Shown in pieces: positions 1 through 8,235 of a DNA stretch of 64,000 nucleotides (positions are counted from its first letter, which is position 1; every line of letters begins with the position of its first letter). Origin of the DNA: Acidobacteriaceae bacterium (GTDB lineage Bacteria > Acidobacteriota > Terriglobia > Terriglobales > Acidobacteriaceae); the NCBI GenBank assembly GCA_027449545.1, contig DAIDLI010000080.1, positions 1 through 64,000 of the forward strand, written 5' to 3'. The notes under the pieces were generated by a model that was given only the letters and a program-made list of their open reading frames with translations, ran no database searches and was not told the origin of the DNA. Both the position numbers and the translations under genes were made by a program.

Positions 1-35
1 GAATGTGTGCTGGATGAGGATGCTCTCCTGCGCAC

Positions 36-137
36 CTGCAGAGTGCTGAGGTTGGGCCTCTCAGAGCTGCGAGAGAATTCCACTGCCTGCCAGAGGAGCA
101 GCACCCTTTTCCGGTGAGCGCCCACCATTCCCATGAC
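36..137 (-). other. Putative eukaryotic exon fragment (34 codons), non-bacterial DNA
   Basis: On the minus strand this 102-base stretch is open in one frame. It is preceded by an AG acceptor after a CCTGTCCCTGGTGCAG tract and followed by a GTGCGC donor at 35-30. Both boundaries fall between codons (phase 0), so the segment joins in frame to the next one at 266-421. The decoded peptide starts VMGMVGAHRK and is rich in ordinary globular or helical residues. The surrounding DNA is poorer in CpG than the bacterial part of the window. I do not recognise the protein. Eukaryotic origin is an inference from splice-site geometry and composition. Confidence 0.5.
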
Positions 138-265
138 CTGCACCAGGGACAGGCCCCGTTATTTCCATGGCGACGCCTGCTCATGCACAGCCTAACCTGA
201 AGGCGTGCAAGAGTAACACTCAACCTCTTGACCACACTCTGAACAGGAGAAGCACGTCGACATAC

Positions 266-421
266 CTGTGCCGCCTCCATGATGGTGGTCAGCTTGTCCT
301 CAGTGATCTGCAGGCCATGCCCCAGCTCCATGACACCATTGATGACTTCAGTGATTTCCCGGCGGCCCTTGGAGCCATGCAGCCCAACCAGGAACCTCGC
401 CCACGCCAGGTCGAGCTCCAC
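266..421 (-). other. Putative eukaryotic exon fragment (52 codons), non-bacterial DNA
   Basis: Read on the minus strand, 156 bases (exactly 52 codons) are open between a CACAG acceptor at 426-422 and a textbook GTATGT donor at 265-260. A branch-point-like CTGAC lies about 30 bases before the acceptor. The peptide begins VELDLAWARFLVG and ends TTIMEAAQ. Both ends are phase 0, matching the flanking segments. This is the strongest of the three exon-like segments. I cannot identify the parent gene. In a bacterial assembly this points to host or other animal contamination joined to the contig. Confidence 0.6.
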
Positions 422-508
422 CTGTGAGCACAGGCCGCCGCGACTTCAGGTCAGTGCAGCGGAGGTGAGCGCGTCGAAGGGCGCGAGCGGGCACTGTGGC
501 GGTGGCGC

Positions 509-612
509 ACCATGAGGGGCAGGACGCTGCGCCGCCTCAGCACCGCGCGAGCGTCCAGCATCAGCGAGCGCACTTCCGCCTCGAGCCCGCTGACCTGCCG
601 CAGTGCTGACCA
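509..612 (-). other. Putative eukaryotic exon fragment, cut at the chimera junction
   Basis: The minus strand here encodes a helical peptide (FWSALRQVSGLEAEVRSL, continuing to SVLPLM) that ends at a possible GTGCGC donor at 508-503, again in phase 0. Joined to the segment at 421-266 it reads on smoothly as PLM-VELDL. Its upstream side runs directly into the nadB-like DNA. The junction therefore lies near 612-635, where the plus strand has an in-frame TGA (607-609) just before nadB similarity begins. The exact exon start cannot be fixed. Confidence 0.4.
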
Positions 613-621
613 GAAGGCGGC

Positions 622-1800
622 GTAGAGTGGACGCGCGTGACCAACCTGGTCGTCGAAGAGGGCCGTGTCATCGGCGCCGATCTGGCGCTGGCCAAGGAGG
701 GTCCGTTCGGGGCCGCGCAGCCCATCGAGCGCATCGCTGCGCGTGCCGTGCTCATCGCCTCCGGCGGCGCTGGTCAGGTCTACTCCGACACCACCAACCC
801 GGCGGTCGCCACCGGAGACGGCATCGCTCTGGCTCATGTGGCCGGCGCCGAGCTGGCCGACATGGAGTTCTACCAGTTCCATCCCACCGCTCTCTCCCTG
901 CCCGATGCGCCCCGTTTCCTGCTCTCCGAAGCGTTGCGTGGCGAGGGGGCGTGGCTGCGCAACGACCGCGGCGAGCGGTTCATGGAAGGCGTCCACCCGC
1001 TCCTCGAGCTGGCTCCCCGGGACGTGGTCGCACGGGCAATCGCGCGGGAGGGAATCGCGGAAAACGGCGCACAGCGCCCGGTCCATCTGGACATGCGCCA
1101 TGTGCGCGACATCGATCTGCACCAGCGCTTTCCTGGCATCAGCGCCGCATTGGCCCGGTACGGCCTCGACCTTGCGCGCGACCTCATCCCCGTTCGCCCC
1201 GCCGCACATTATCTGATGGGCGGCATCCGCACCGACCTCGATGGCCGCACTACTCTGCCGGGGCTCTATGCCGCTGGCGAGGCTGCCTGCACGGGCGTCC
1301 ACGGCGCCAACCGCCTTGCCTCCAACTCGCTGCTCGAAGGGCTTGTCTTCGGAGCGCGTGCCGCTCAGGCCATCCTGGCGGATGCCCTGCCGCTCCAAAA
1401 GCCGGCTGCGGCGCCACCCGCCTGGCAGCCGCTCTCTCCGGCAGAAGAGCAGCAGGTGGAATCGCTCGTGGGCGAGCTACAGTCCTCCATGTGGATTCAC
1501 GCCGGCCTGCTGCGCGAGGAAGCTTCCATGCGCGCCGGGCTCGAGGATCTCTCCGCCTGCGAATTCCGCCTGCGCGAAATCTCCGCAGCCAGGGGAGCCC
1601 AGCCCGCGCCCAGTTCGCGGCGGTTGTCGGAAGCCCACTCTCTTTGCCACGTCGCCCGCTCCATCCTGCTCTCTGCCCTTGCCCGCACCGAGAGCCGCGG
1701 GGCACATTTCCGCAACGACTTTCCCCATCGCCACGACGAAAGCTTTAGAAAACATTCAAGTTTTGATCGCGACCGGAACGTGCGCTTCGAAGCCTGGTAG
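622..1800 (+). CDS. nadB: L-aspartate oxidase, N-terminally truncated
   Basis: This is the C-terminal two thirds (about 390 residues) of L-aspartate oxidase, the cytosolic FAD enzyme that oxidises aspartate to iminoaspartate in the first step of quinolinate/NAD synthesis. Visible family motifs are EFYQFHPTAL, with substrate-binding His/Thr, the HYLMGGI strand, and the FAD-contacting GEAACTGVHGANRLASNS loop, followed by the helical C-terminal domain. Full-length members are about 530 residues; the N-terminal Rossmann FAD motif is absent. An in-frame TGA at 607-609 precedes the homologous part and the DNA before it is exon-like and foreign. The loss is therefore best read as an assembly break, not a natural truncation. 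The GTG at 637 is only the first possible start codon and is unlikely to be real. Confidence 0.88.
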   Translation, partial: VEWTRVTNLVVEEGRVIGADLALAKEGPFGAAQPIERIAARAVLIASGGAGQVYSDTTNPAVATGDGIALAHVAGAELADMEFYQFHPTALSLPDAPRFLLSEALRGEGAWLRNDRGERFMEGVHPLLELAPRDVVARAIAREGIAENGAQRPVHLDMRHVRDIDLHQRFPGISAALARYGLDLARDLIPVRPAAHYLMGGIRTDLDGRTTLPGLYAAGEAACTGVHGANRLASNSLLEGLVFGARAAQAILADALPLQKPAAAPPAWQPLSPAEEQQVESLVGELQSSMWIHAGLLREEASMRAGLEDLSACEFRLREISAARGAQPAPSSRRLSEAHSLCHVARSILLSALARTESRGAHFRNDFPHRHDESFRKHSSFDRDRNVRFEAW

Positions 1801-1990
1801 CTGAGGACCGGGTCCCCTGCCGATTTCGCAAGGCCCCCAAAAGGCCGCGAGCGCCACGCACGGCGCCAATTGAACGCGATCCAGCGATCTAAAAGGTCGG
1901 CTGACGGCCGGATCCGGGAATTTCCGCAGATCCGTCCGCCCGCACCTTGCCGCCGCATCCGGTACGATACAGAATGGTGCCTGTGTACGC

Positions 1991-3022
1991 ATGAGTCTGA
2001 AAGCCAAACTGGAAGCAGTGATTTACGCCGCCGAGGAACCGGTCACGATGGCGCAGCTCGCCATGCTCTTCGGCAATGAGGCCCTGGAGTGGAAGGCCGA
2101 GCAGGAGGCCGCCCAGGCCGCCGAAGCCCAGGAAAACGCCGAAGCGGCCGCCGACCCGGTCAACGCCGCCTTCGACTACGTGGACACCAATAACGTCTCG
2201 GCCGAAGAACCGGTGATCGAGCCCGCTGCCGAGCAGCCTGCTGCCGATGCTGCCCAGCCAGACGAAGAGCCGGCGCAGGAATCCGAGTCCGGGACGGCCG
2301 AGGCCGAACCAGCCGAGACCGCGGAAACCGAGCCCGCAGCCTCCTCGGAAGAGGAGCTTCGCAAGGCCGCCCGCCAGCGCGACCGCGAGGTGCGCGCTGT
2401 CCTCCGCCAGCTCCTGGACGAGATCGTTGCCTCCTACGCCACCGATGCTCGGGGCATTGAGATCCGCGAGATCGCCGGCGGCTTTCGCATGGCCACCAAG
2501 CCCGAATTCCACGACTCGGTGCGCGCCTTCATCAAAAGCCAGAAGCCGCCCCTCAAGCTCTCGCTCCCGGCTCTGGAAACCCTGGCCGTCATCGCCTACC
2601 GGCAGCCCGTCACCGCGCCCGAAGTCAACGAGATTCGCGGTGTCGATTCTTCCGGTGTCTTCGGCTCGCTGCTGGCGCGCAAGCTGATCGCCACTGCCGG
2701 CCGTAAGCAGGTCATCGGCCGGCCTATCCTCTACAAGACCACCAAAGAGTTCCTCATGCGCTTCGGCCTCAAGGATCTCGCTGAGCTGCCCTCGATGGAG
2801 GAGTTCGAGAAGATGGCGGCGAGCGAGCTGGACGAGATCGAGCCTGCCGCGCCATCCAGCGAAGGCGCAGCTCCCGCCGCTTCGCCCGAACTGGATGAAA
2901 ACGCCAGCGAAGAACCGGCCGGCGAAGTCCATCCCGTCGAAGCCTCTGAGCCCGCGGGCGAGTCGCCCGAACCCGAACCGGAATCCAACCCCTCTGAGCC
3001 CGCGCCTCCGGGTGCGGAGTAG
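1991..3022 (+). CDS. scpB: Segregation and condensation protein ScpB with acidic insert and tail
   Basis: ScpB is the winged-helix kleisin-associated subunit of the SMC-ScpAB condensin that organises and segregates chromosomes. The N-terminal helix (KLEAVIYAAEEPVT, residues 6-19) and the core (about 121-265, including LETLAVIAYRQPVT and the RGVDSSGVF turn before the second winged helix) are typical. Most ScpB proteins are about 180-250 residues. This one has 343, because an Ala/Glu/Pro-rich acidic stretch (about 36-120) interrupts the first winged helix and a similar acidic tail follows residue 275. Both extra segments look disordered. scpA is not seen next to it; the upstream neighbour is nadB. 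The ATG at 1991 begins the conserved N-terminus. The next gene starts 15 bases downstream, so the two are probably co-transcribed. Confidence 0.9.
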   Translation: MSLKAKLEAVIYAAEEPVTMAQLAMLFGNEALEWKAEQEAAQAAEAQENAEAAADPVNAAFDYVDTNNVSAEEPVIEPAAEQPAADAAQPDEEPAQESESGTAEAEPAETAETEPAASSEEELRKAARQRDREVRAVLRQLLDEIVASYATDARGIEIREIAGGFRMATKPEFHDSVRAFIKSQKPPLKLSLPALETLAVIAYRQPVTAPEVNEIRGVDSSGVFGSLLARKLIATAGRKQVIGRPILYKTTKEFLMRFGLKDLAELPSMEEFEKMAASELDEIEPAAPSSEGAAPAASPELDENASEEPAGEVHPVEASEPAGESPEPEPESNPSEPAPPGAE

Positions 3023-3037
3023 AGCGAGGCAATCACA

Positions 3038-5275
3038 ATGAGCACAAAGTCAACGAAATCCGGCGGCAAATCCAAGTCCGATCCGGAGCCCAGGAAGCCG
3101 CGCGCCGCAAAAACTGCACCGGCAAAATCGGCGGCAGCCAAATCCGCTCCCGCAAAGAAATCCTCTCTGAGAAAAGCCGCGCCTGCCGCAGAGACCGAAC
3201 CGGCGAAGAAAGCTGCCGCCAAAAAGACGCCCGCGAAGAAGGCTGCCGCGCCGGCTGCGAAAACTGCGCGCTCAACCAAATCCAAGCTCCAGATCGAAGA
3301 GGTGGAGGCGCCTGCCGCTGCGGAATCGAAGGCGGCGCAGAGCGAGCCTGCCGCCATGATGGAGGCCTACCGCGCCGACGTCACCTCAGAGGCCGAGCAG
3401 GGCCAGCCGGAGATGGAGCCCCCCGCGCGCCGTGGCCGCGAAGCCAAATCGCGTAAGAAGGCCGCAGCGGTTGCCGCAATTCCCTCTGCATCCATGGAGG
3501 AGCCCGCCGAAGAGGAGCCGGAAGACACAGCCGGCGCCGAAGCCCACGAAGAGGAGCTGGAGACCGAGCCTGCCGGGCCCCGTCCCGAGCCGCACCTCGA
3601 ACGGCTGCAGAAGATCCTCTCCCAATCCGGCGTCGCCAGCCGTCGCCATGCCGAGGAGATGATCGTCGCCGGCCGCGTGATCGTCAACGGCCAGGTCATC
3701 ACCCAGCTCGGCGCCAAGGCTGATCCCGGACGCGACCACATCCGCGTGGACGGCAAGTTGCTCCAGACCGCCGTCCGCCACCGCACCTTCCTGCTCAATA
3801 AGCCCAAGGGCTATGTCACCACCGTCAGCGACCCCGAGGGCCGCCCGACTGTGATGCAGTTCTTCGAGAAGGTGCCGGAGCGCCTCTACCCGGTGGGCCG
3901 CCTCGACTTTCAGAGCGAGGGCCTGCTGCTGGTGACCAACGACGGCGAGCTCTCCAACGCCCTCACGCGTGCCGCCTCAGGGGTGGAAAAGATCTATGTG
4001 GTCAAGGTGGCCGGCCAGCCCGGCGCAGATGCGATTGAGCGCCTCCGCGCGGGGGTCAGCATTGAGCGCGGGGAGCAGGGCTCCGGCCGGGTGCGCACAG
4101 CTCCCGCCCAGATTCGCCAGATCCGGCAGGGTGAGAATCCCTGGTTCGAGGTCATCCTGACCGAAGGCCGCAACCGCGAACTGCGCAAGATGTTCCAGGC
4201 CATCGGCCACTACGTCGAAAAGATTCGCCGCGTAGCCTATGGCCCGCTGGCCCTCGACGTTGAGCCGGGCCAGATCCGCGAGCTCCACCCGGAAGAGATT
4301 CAGGCGCTGCGGCTGACTGCGGAGGGCAAGCTGAAACCGAAACGGCCTCGCGCCGACACTCTGCTGCCGAAGGAGGCCGGCCGACCCGCGGAAGAACGCT
4401 CCGGTTTCCGTCCCCGCAGAGGCCCCGAAGGCCGGCCGCCACGCCGGGAAGCAGGCGCTCCGTCCTTCTCACGGCCTTACCGCGAGCGGAGTGGACGGCC
4501 TGAAGGCTCCCGCGCAGAGGGCTCGTTCCGCCCGCGCCGCGAGGGCGGAGAATTCCGCCGCGAAGAGCGGCCGCGGTTCGAGCGGCCGGAGCGCCGCGAA
4601 GGGGGTCCTCGCCCCGAGGGTGGTCCTCGCCCCGAGGGTGGTCCTCGCCGCGACGGCGGCCAGCGCCGTGAAGACGGCCAGCGCCCCGAGGGCGGACGCC
4701 GCTTTGAGCGGCCGGGATTCGATCGCGGAGAACGGCGTTCCTTTGGCGGACCGCGAACCGAGCGCCCCGGCGGCCCGCGCGAAGAGCGCCCGCGTTTTGA
4801 AGGACAGCGGGAAAACCGCTTTGGCGGACCGCGGGAGCAGCGCGGCGGCCCCTCTCGTTTCGGTCCGCGCCGCGATCGTCCTGTCGAGGAGCGTGGCGGT
4901 GAACGCGGCGAACGTCCCCGCTTCAACCGCGGCGACTTCGGCCAGCGTCCGCCCCGTGACCGCGAGGCGTTTGGCCGCGAGGAGCGTCCACGCCGCGAGT
5001 TCCGGCCGCGGCAGGAAGGCGCACCCCGCGGAGAACGGCCCGCTCATCCGGCTCGCCCTGGCGGCGAAGGCCGGGGCTGGAGCCGCCAAGAGGGTCGTCC
5101 CGGCGGCAATCGCGATGACCGCCCGCGCCGCGAAGGTGGGCCCCGTTCCAATGGGGAACGCGAACGCCGCCCGAGCAACGGGCGGGGACCGCAGAACCGC
5201 CGCCCCGGATTCGGTGGCGGCCGCCCCGGTGGCAGCTTCCGCAAAGGCGGGCCACCCCGCCGCGACCGGGGCTAG
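3038..5275 (+). CDS. RsuA/RluB-family rRNA pseudouridine synthase with Lys/Ala-rich head and Arg/Gly-rich tail
   Basis: The middle of this 745-residue protein is a standard RsuA/RluB-type pseudouridine synthase. An S4 RNA-binding domain begins at about residue 185 (RLQKILSQSGVASRRHAEE). The catalytic motif GRLDFQSEGLLLVTNDGEL is at about 287-305, and its Asp is the nucleophile that isomerises uridine in 16S or 23S rRNA. Typical members are 240-300 residues. This one carries a histone-H1-like Lys/Ala/Pro-rich head (about 1-130), an acidic linker, and a tail of about 315 residues dominated by Arg, Gly, Pro and Glu (about 430-745) containing GPRPEG repeats. The tails suggest extra nonspecific RNA binding. 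Which rRNA site is modified cannot be told from sequence alone. It follows scpB by 15 bases, a common scpB-rluB arrangement. Confidence 0.88.
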   Translation: MSTKSTKSGGKSKSDPEPRKPRAAKTAPAKSAAAKSAPAKKSSLRKAAPAAETEPAKKAAAKKTPAKKAAAPAAKTARSTKSKLQIEEVEAPAAAESKAAQSEPAAMMEAYRADVTSEAEQGQPEMEPPARRGREAKSRKKAAAVAAIPSASMEEPAEEEPEDTAGAEAHEEELETEPAGPRPEPHLERLQKILSQSGVASRRHAEEMIVAGRVIVNGQVITQLGAKADPGRDHIRVDGKLLQTAVRHRTFLLNKPKGYVTTVSDPEGRPTVMQFFEKVPERLYPVGRLDFQSEGLLLVTNDGELSNALTRAASGVEKIYVVKVAGQPGADAIERLRAGVSIERGEQGSGRVRTAPAQIRQIRQGENPWFEVILTEGRNRELRKMFQAIGHYVEKIRRVAYGPLALDVEPGQIRELHPEEIQALRLTAEGKLKPKRPRADTLLPKEAGRPAEERSGFRPRRGPEGRPPRREAGAPSFSRPYRERSGRPEGSRAEGSFRPRREGGEFRREERPRFERPERREGGPRPEGGPRPEGGPRRDGGQRREDGQRPEGGRRFERPGFDRGERRSFGGPRTERPGGPREERPRFEGQRENRFGGPREQRGGPSRFGPRRDRPVEERGGERGERPRFNRGDFGQRPPRDREAFGREERPRREFRPRQEGAPRGERPAHPARPGGEGRGWSRQEGRPGGNRDDRPRREGGPRSNGERERRPSNGRGPQNRRPGFGGGRPGGSFRKGGPPRRDRG
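4604..4657 (+). repeat. 18-bp tandem repeat (two perfect copies and one degenerate)
   Basis: Two identical 18-base units at 4604-4621 and 4622-4639, followed by a degenerate third copy at 4640-4657, encode the Gly-Pro-Arg-Pro-Glu-Gly periodicity in the Arg/Gly-rich tail of the pseudouridine synthase. Copy number may vary between strains. Confidence 0.85.
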
Positions 5276-5309
5276 AGGATCGCCCTCCATCCGCACAGCG
5301 CATCAACCA

Positions 5310-5339
5310 CAGCGGCCCAGGCACAAACCTGGGCCGCTG
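5310..5339 (+). terminator. Strong hairpin, probable terminator of scpB-pseudouridine synthase unit
   Basis: A perfect 12-base stem (5310-5321 with 5328-5339) closes a 6-base loop, CACAAA, 34 bases after the stop codon of the pseudouridine synthase gene. The following bases are pyrimidine-rich (CTTCCC) but not a real T-run, so termination may be partial. The GTG start of the next gene follows 20 bases later. Confidence 0.6.
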
Positions 5340-5358
5340 CTTCCCTGGAGGCTAACAG

Positions 5359-6315
5359 GTGACGGATTCCCCTTTCGTTCTCGTCCTCGCTCGGCAGGAC
5401 AGTCCCCAACTCGCCCGTCTCAGTCCTATTCCTCATGTCGTTGTTCATAGCGAAGCTGAGCTCGCCCAGGCGCCGCGCAACGCCGCCGCCATCTTGTTCT
5501 GGTCGGGCTCGCGCGACCTGCTCCGTGCCGCCTTTCTCGCCCATCCCGGGGTCCGATGGATCCACTCGCGGCTGGCGGGCCTCGATAGCATTCTTTTCCC
5601 CGAACTGATCTCGAGCCCGGTCCCGCTCACCAACGGCACCGGCGTCTTCTCGCAATCGCTCGGCGAGTTCGCGCTGGCCATGATCCTCTACTTCGCCAAG
5701 GATTTCCCGCGCATGCTGCGCAACAAAGCGGCGCATCGCTGGGAAGAGTTCGATGTGGACGAGATCGCCGGGCAGACCGCGGGAATCGTGGGCTATGGAG
5801 ATATCGGCCGCGCCGTCGCCCGCCGCGCCCACGCCATGGGTATGAAGGTTCTTGCGCTGAAGCGCCACGCGCCTGCGGGGGGCGATCCGCTCATCGAGCA
5901 GTTCTACAAGCCCGCGGACCTGCACGAGATGCTGGGGCGCTGCGATTACGTAATCGTCTCCGCTCCGCTCACCCACGAGACGCGCCACATGCTCTCCGAC
6001 GCCGCCTTCGCAGCCATGAAGACCGGAGCGGTTGTCATCAACGTCGGCCGCGGCCCGGTCATCGATCAACAGGCTCTGATCGCCGCTCTCAACCAGAAAA
6101 AGATTCGCGGCGCCGGCCTGGACGTCTTCGAGCACGAGCCGATTCCCCCGGACGACCCCATCTGGTCCTTCGAAAATGTCTTTATCTCGCCCCACACCGC
6201 CGACCACACACATGACTGGTTCGATCAGGCCATGCACTTCTTCCTGCGCCAGTACGATCGCTTCCGGAAGGGTGAGGAACTCGAAAACATCGTCGAGAAA
6301 CACCTTGGTTACTAG
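5359..6315 (+). CDS. D-isomer-specific 2-hydroxyacid dehydrogenase (NAD-binding)
   Basis: This 318-residue protein belongs to the D-2-hydroxyacid dehydrogenase family, which interconverts 2-keto acids and D-2-hydroxy acids with NAD(P)H. The nucleotide-binding motif is GIVGYGDIGRAVA (about 142-154), followed by MKTGAVVINVGRGPVID (catalytic Arg neighbourhood), the GAGLDVFEHEP segment with the catalytic Glu, and SPHTAD with the catalytic His. This is the full catalytic set. The sequence resembles glyoxylate/hydroxypyruvate reductase-like members more than SerA, and there is no ACT domain. The substrate is unresolved. The GTG start is preceded by a CTGGAGG ribosome-binding site at 5345-5351. Confidence 0.85.
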   Translation: MTDSPFVLVLARQDSPQLARLSPIPHVVVHSEAELAQAPRNAAAILFWSGSRDLLRAAFLAHPGVRWIHSRLAGLDSILFPELISSPVPLTNGTGVFSQSLGEFALAMILYFAKDFPRMLRNKAAHRWEEFDVDEIAGQTAGIVGYGDIGRAVARRAHAMGMKVLALKRHAPAGGDPLIEQFYKPADLHEMLGRCDYVIVSAPLTHETRHMLSDAAFAAMKTGAVVINVGRGPVIDQQALIAALNQKKIRGAGLDVFEHEPIPPDDPIWSFENVFISPHTADHTHDWFDQAMHFFLRQYDRFRKGEELENIVEKHLGY

Positions 6316-6390
6316 CGCGGCTGCGGGCCTCCCGCCCGCTGCAACCGCATCTGCTATCCTGATAGGTTTTCCTCGACCAGAAGAGGCCCC

Positions 6391-6843
6391 ATGCCGGAAC
6401 ATAGAGCGCGAAAACACCACCAGGACCGGGTTGCCGAAACCCTCCGCGAAGAGATTGGCGCGATGATCGAAGGCGAGCTCTCCGATCCGCGCATCGCCTC
6501 CTGCTATGTCAGCGAGGTGGCGCTGAATCCAGGCGGCAAGTCCGCCCGCGTCTACGTGGCCATCGACAACGCCGTCCCCGACATGGCCAAGGCCGAGAGC
6601 AGCACGCTGGCCGCCCTCGAATCCGCCAAGGGCTACATCCGCCATGAGTTGAAGGACCGGATGGGCGTCCGGCACGTGCCCGAGCTGGCCTTTATTGCCG
6701 ATCGCTCCGGCCGCTACCAGGCCCGTATCGACGAACTCCTGACCAGAAGCCAGAGATGGGCGGGCAAGCAGGCTTCCCGTGCCGCTGAGCCTGAGCCGCC
6801 AGCCAAGCCTCCTACCCACGAGGACACAAAAGCGAACGGATGA
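6391..6843 (+). CDS. rbfA: Ribosome-binding factor A
   Basis: RbfA is a small KH-fold protein that binds immature 30S subunits and helps 16S rRNA 5'-end maturation. At 150 residues the length is typical. The sequence shows the N-terminal basic helix (RVAETLREEIGAMI), the LSDPRI segment that nearly all RbfA proteins carry, the central beta sheet (SARVYVAIDN) and the LKDRMGVRHVPELAF core. Its stop overlaps the next start by four bases (ATGA at 6840), so it is translationally coupled to the DHH phosphoesterase, an arrangement known in many bacteria. Confidence 0.92.
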   Translation: MPEHRARKHHQDRVAETLREEIGAMIEGELSDPRIASCYVSEVALNPGGKSARVYVAIDNAVPDMAKAESSTLAALESAKGYIRHELKDRMGVRHVPELAFIADRSGRYQARIDELLTRSQRWAGKQASRAAEPEPPAKPPTHEDTKANG

Positions 6844-7874
6844 GCTCGCCCTCCTCGAATCCGGAGCACGACCAACCTGTACGCACCCTGGCGAATGGGG
6901 CAGCCCCTGCTGCGGCCAGCGCCAACTCGCTCCAGGCGGTACTCGAAGTCGTCCAGCGTGGACAGCGGTTTCTGGTCACCTCGCACGCCCGTCCCGACGG
7001 CGACGCCCTGGGCAGCATCCTGGCGTGCGGCATGCTGCTGCACCAGATGGGCAAGCAGGCCGACCTGGTGATCGCCGGCCAAATGCCCCAGCTCTATCGT
7101 TTTTTGCCCGGCGCAGCCTCCATCCGCTCGGCCGAGCGCGTCGGCCAGCGCTATGACGCAATCCTGCTGCTCGAGTGCGACGGGCTGGAGCGCTCCGGCA
7201 TCGAGGGCCTCGATGGCTCACTGCTCGTCAATATCGATCACCACCTCAGCGGCCGCGCCTACGCGCACGTCAACTGGATCGATCAGACCGCTCCCAGCGT
7301 GGGCGAGATGGTGCACCGCCTGGCGGTAGCCGCCGGCGCACGGATCACGCCGGAGATGGCCACCTGCCTCTACACCACCCTGCTGACCGATACCGGCGGC
7401 TTCTGCTACGGCTCGGTGGCGGCCTCTACCTTCGAGCTGGCACGCGATCTGGTTTTGGCGGGGGCCAATCCCGTCAAAATCGCACAGGATGTCTGCTTCT
7501 CCGCGCCCTTCTCGAAGATGCTGCTGCACGGCTCCGCGCTGAACAACCTGCACCGCGAGGGGCCGCTCGCCTGGCTCTGGGTCACCCATCAGGACATGGT
7601 GCGCACCTGCGCGGCCGACGAGGATTGCGAGGGGATCGTGAACTTTGCCGTGGGCATTGCGGGTGTGGAAGCCGCCGCATTCCTGCGCGAATTGCCGGAT
7701 GGCAAGATCCGGCTGAGCCTGCGCAGCAAGGGCCGGCTCAATATCGCCGCCATCGCCGAGAGCATGGGCGGTGGAGGGCATCAGAACGCAGCCGGCTGCA
7801 CCCTGAACGGACCCCTGGCTCGTGCCCGCGACCAGATCCTGGCCGCCTTGCGCGCTGCGCTTGCCGCTCGCTGA
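6840..7874 (+). CDS. DHH/DHHA1 phosphoesterase (NrnA-like oligoribonuclease/pAp phosphatase)
   Basis: This cytosolic DHH-family protein has 344 residues. It shows the metal-binding motifs HARPDGDALGS (about 45-55), LLECDGLE, NIDHHLSG (the DHH signature) and LLTDTGGF, followed by a DHHA1 domain ending in the nucleotide-binding GGGGHQNAAG loop. NrnA-type enzymes degrade nanoRNAs and dephosphorylate 3'-phosphoadenosine-5'-phosphate, often next to rbfA as here. The first 30 residues are non-conserved and Ala-rich. Assignment to NrnA rather than another DHH/DHHA1 phosphoesterase rests on length, motifs and neighbourhood. Confidence 0.85.
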   Translation: MSSPSSNPEHDQPVRTLANGAAPAAASANSLQAVLEVVQRGQRFLVTSHARPDGDALGSILACGMLLHQMGKQADLVIAGQMPQLYRFLPGAASIRSAERVGQRYDAILLLECDGLERSGIEGLDGSLLVNIDHHLSGRAYAHVNWIDQTAPSVGEMVHRLAVAAGARITPEMATCLYTTLLTDTGGFCYGSVAASTFELARDLVLAGANPVKIAQDVCFSAPFSKMLLHGSALNNLHREGPLAWLWVTHQDMVRTCAADEDCEGIVNFAVGIAGVEAAAFLRELPDGKIRLSLRSKGRLNIAAIAESMGGGGHQNAAGCTLNGPLARARDQILAALRAALAAR

Positions 7875-8120
7875 GCGCCCGGCATAAGCCCGACTCGACA
7901 CCGAGCTATGCGTCCGATCCTGCCGCGCTGTCCTTCGCCCTGTACCCCAGCCTCCACGGGAGGCTTTGGAAAGGCAGGGCAAGGATTGTTGGCGGCAGAC
8001 GGCCCTTGAGCCTGCCGGCCTGGCGGCTTCTCCGCGACGCGGGCAGCCGCCGCGAAGCTTATTGGGTACTCCGCTTCCGGCGCCCCAATCTGTTAGCCTT
8101 GTCCCTGTCGCACGAATGAT

Positions 8121-8139
8121 CTGCTCCCACCGGGAGCAG
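8121..8139 (+). repeat. 8-bp perfect hairpin in the 7875-8235 intergenic gap
   Basis: CTGCTCCC and its exact reverse complement GGGAGCAG are separated by three bases. A second hairpin (CCTCTCG/CGAGAGG, 8172-8178 with 8188-8194) lies 32 bases further. The 361-base gap after the DHH gene otherwise shows no gene. The hairpins could terminate the rbfA unit or shape the leader of the glycosyltransferase mRNA. There is no clear T-run. Confidence 0.4.
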
Positions 8140-8235
8140 CCGGCGCGCGGCTCAGCTTTCTGAAAAATAAGCCTCTCGAAGCAGAAACGAGAGGAAATTC
8201 TGCGAACAGCCTCCGTCCTTTGGAGAACTGCTGGA

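Noticed and set aside
5272..6819. A 515-codon minus-strand frame over the dehydrogenase and rbfA
   Set aside because: Both plus-strand genes carry complete family motifs; the antisense frame has none.
8121..8194. Riboswitch in the leader of the ArnT-like gene
   Set aside because: Two hairpins are visible but no conserved aptamer pattern; described only as hairpins.
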